39,096 nt of DNA. Origin: a virus. Position numbers and translations under genes: made by a program. Positions 39,026 to 39,096 of this stretch are shown one piece after another; positions within the stretch are counted from its first letter, which is position 1, and each line of letters starts with the position of its first letter. The DNA lies in IMG/VR virus record IMGVR_UViG_3300032134_000008, positions 1-39,096 of that record; one strand, given 5' to 3'. Below the pieces are notes generated by a model that searched no databases, was not told where the DNA came from, and saw only the letters and a list, made by a program, of their open reading frames with translations.

Positions 39026-39096
39026 GTGGAAGAACAACTTAAAGACTTCCGCAATTTCTTATACCTCGCGTGGGACCACCTCGGTCTCCCAGACCC
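39026..39096 (+). CDS. terL: Terminase large subunit, N-terminal start (right fragment)
   Basis: GTG 39026 lies seven bases after GGAGG (39014-39018). The 23 complete codons read (M)EEQLKDFRNFLYLAWDHLG, like the start of T7-type terminase large subunits. The gene runs off the right edge and its C-terminal part is at 1-828, so the window is a circular or permuted genome opened here with the ATPase part missing. Confidence 0.88.
   Translation, partial: MEEQLKDFRNFLYLAWDHLGLPD

Noticed and set aside
1-39096. CRISPR array or insertion sequence
   Set aside because: The palindromes are not regularly spaced with unique spacers, and no transposase or terminal inverted repeats were seen.

Overview
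The window is almost the whole genome of a T7-like podovirus (autographivirus type). All supported genes lie on the + strand and are tightly packed, and the order follows T7: early small genes, integrase, single-subunit RNA polymerase, ssDNA-binding protein, nuclease, primase-helicase, DNA polymerase, exonuclease, portal, scaffold, capsid, two tail-tube proteins, internal core proteins, tail fibre, holin, terminase. An integrase directly upstream of the RNA polymerase is an arrangement known from marine T7-like phages. No photosynthesis genes, tRNAs or other host-diagnostic genes are present, so the host is left open (an aquatic bacterium is a guess). The contig is opened inside terL: the N-terminus is at the right edge, the C-terminal nuclease at the left edge, and roughly 0.8 kb of the middle is missing.

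Layout. 1-2418: end of terL, a small zinc-type protein, an HNH nuclease, a basic protein, a conserved small protein and a methyltransferase-like protein. 2419-2825: non-coding, G-rich, possibly near the physical genome end. 2826-8932: about fifteen small early genes, mostly unknown, separated by structured leaders and ending with a DUF932-type protein and a strong terminator. 9023-18456: integrase, RNA polymerase and the replication/recombination module. 18524-23133: head genes, with a structured capsid leader and a terminator after the capsid gene as in T7. 23243-38261: tail and internal virion proteins. 38261-39096: holin, small terminase, a Gly-rich protein and the start of terL.

The strongest unexplained signal is a 15-bp palindrome, TCGGAGA-S-TCTCCGA (S = G or C), present in 12 perfect copies plus one degenerate copy, all between 2603 and 15753 and none in the other 25.9 kb. 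Copies lie between genes, often just before a Shine-Dalgarno site, but also in frame inside the RNA polymerase, DNA polymerase, RusA-like nuclease and DUF932-type genes, where most encode GES-P or GDS-P peptides. A second, independent element occurs in three early leaders (5319, 7689, 8025): a conserved GTGGG..GCGCATAC core whose 5-bp stem shows compensatory base changes, which suggests a structured RNA. Both look like parts of an undescribed control system for the early and replication genes.

How the genes work together (inference from T7): host polymerase reads the early genes from sigma70-type promoters, the phage polymerase then reads the replication and virion genes, the terminase packages concatemers, and the integrase offers a lysogenic option. 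A RusA-type resolvase replaces T7 endonuclease I, and no endolysin could be recognised.
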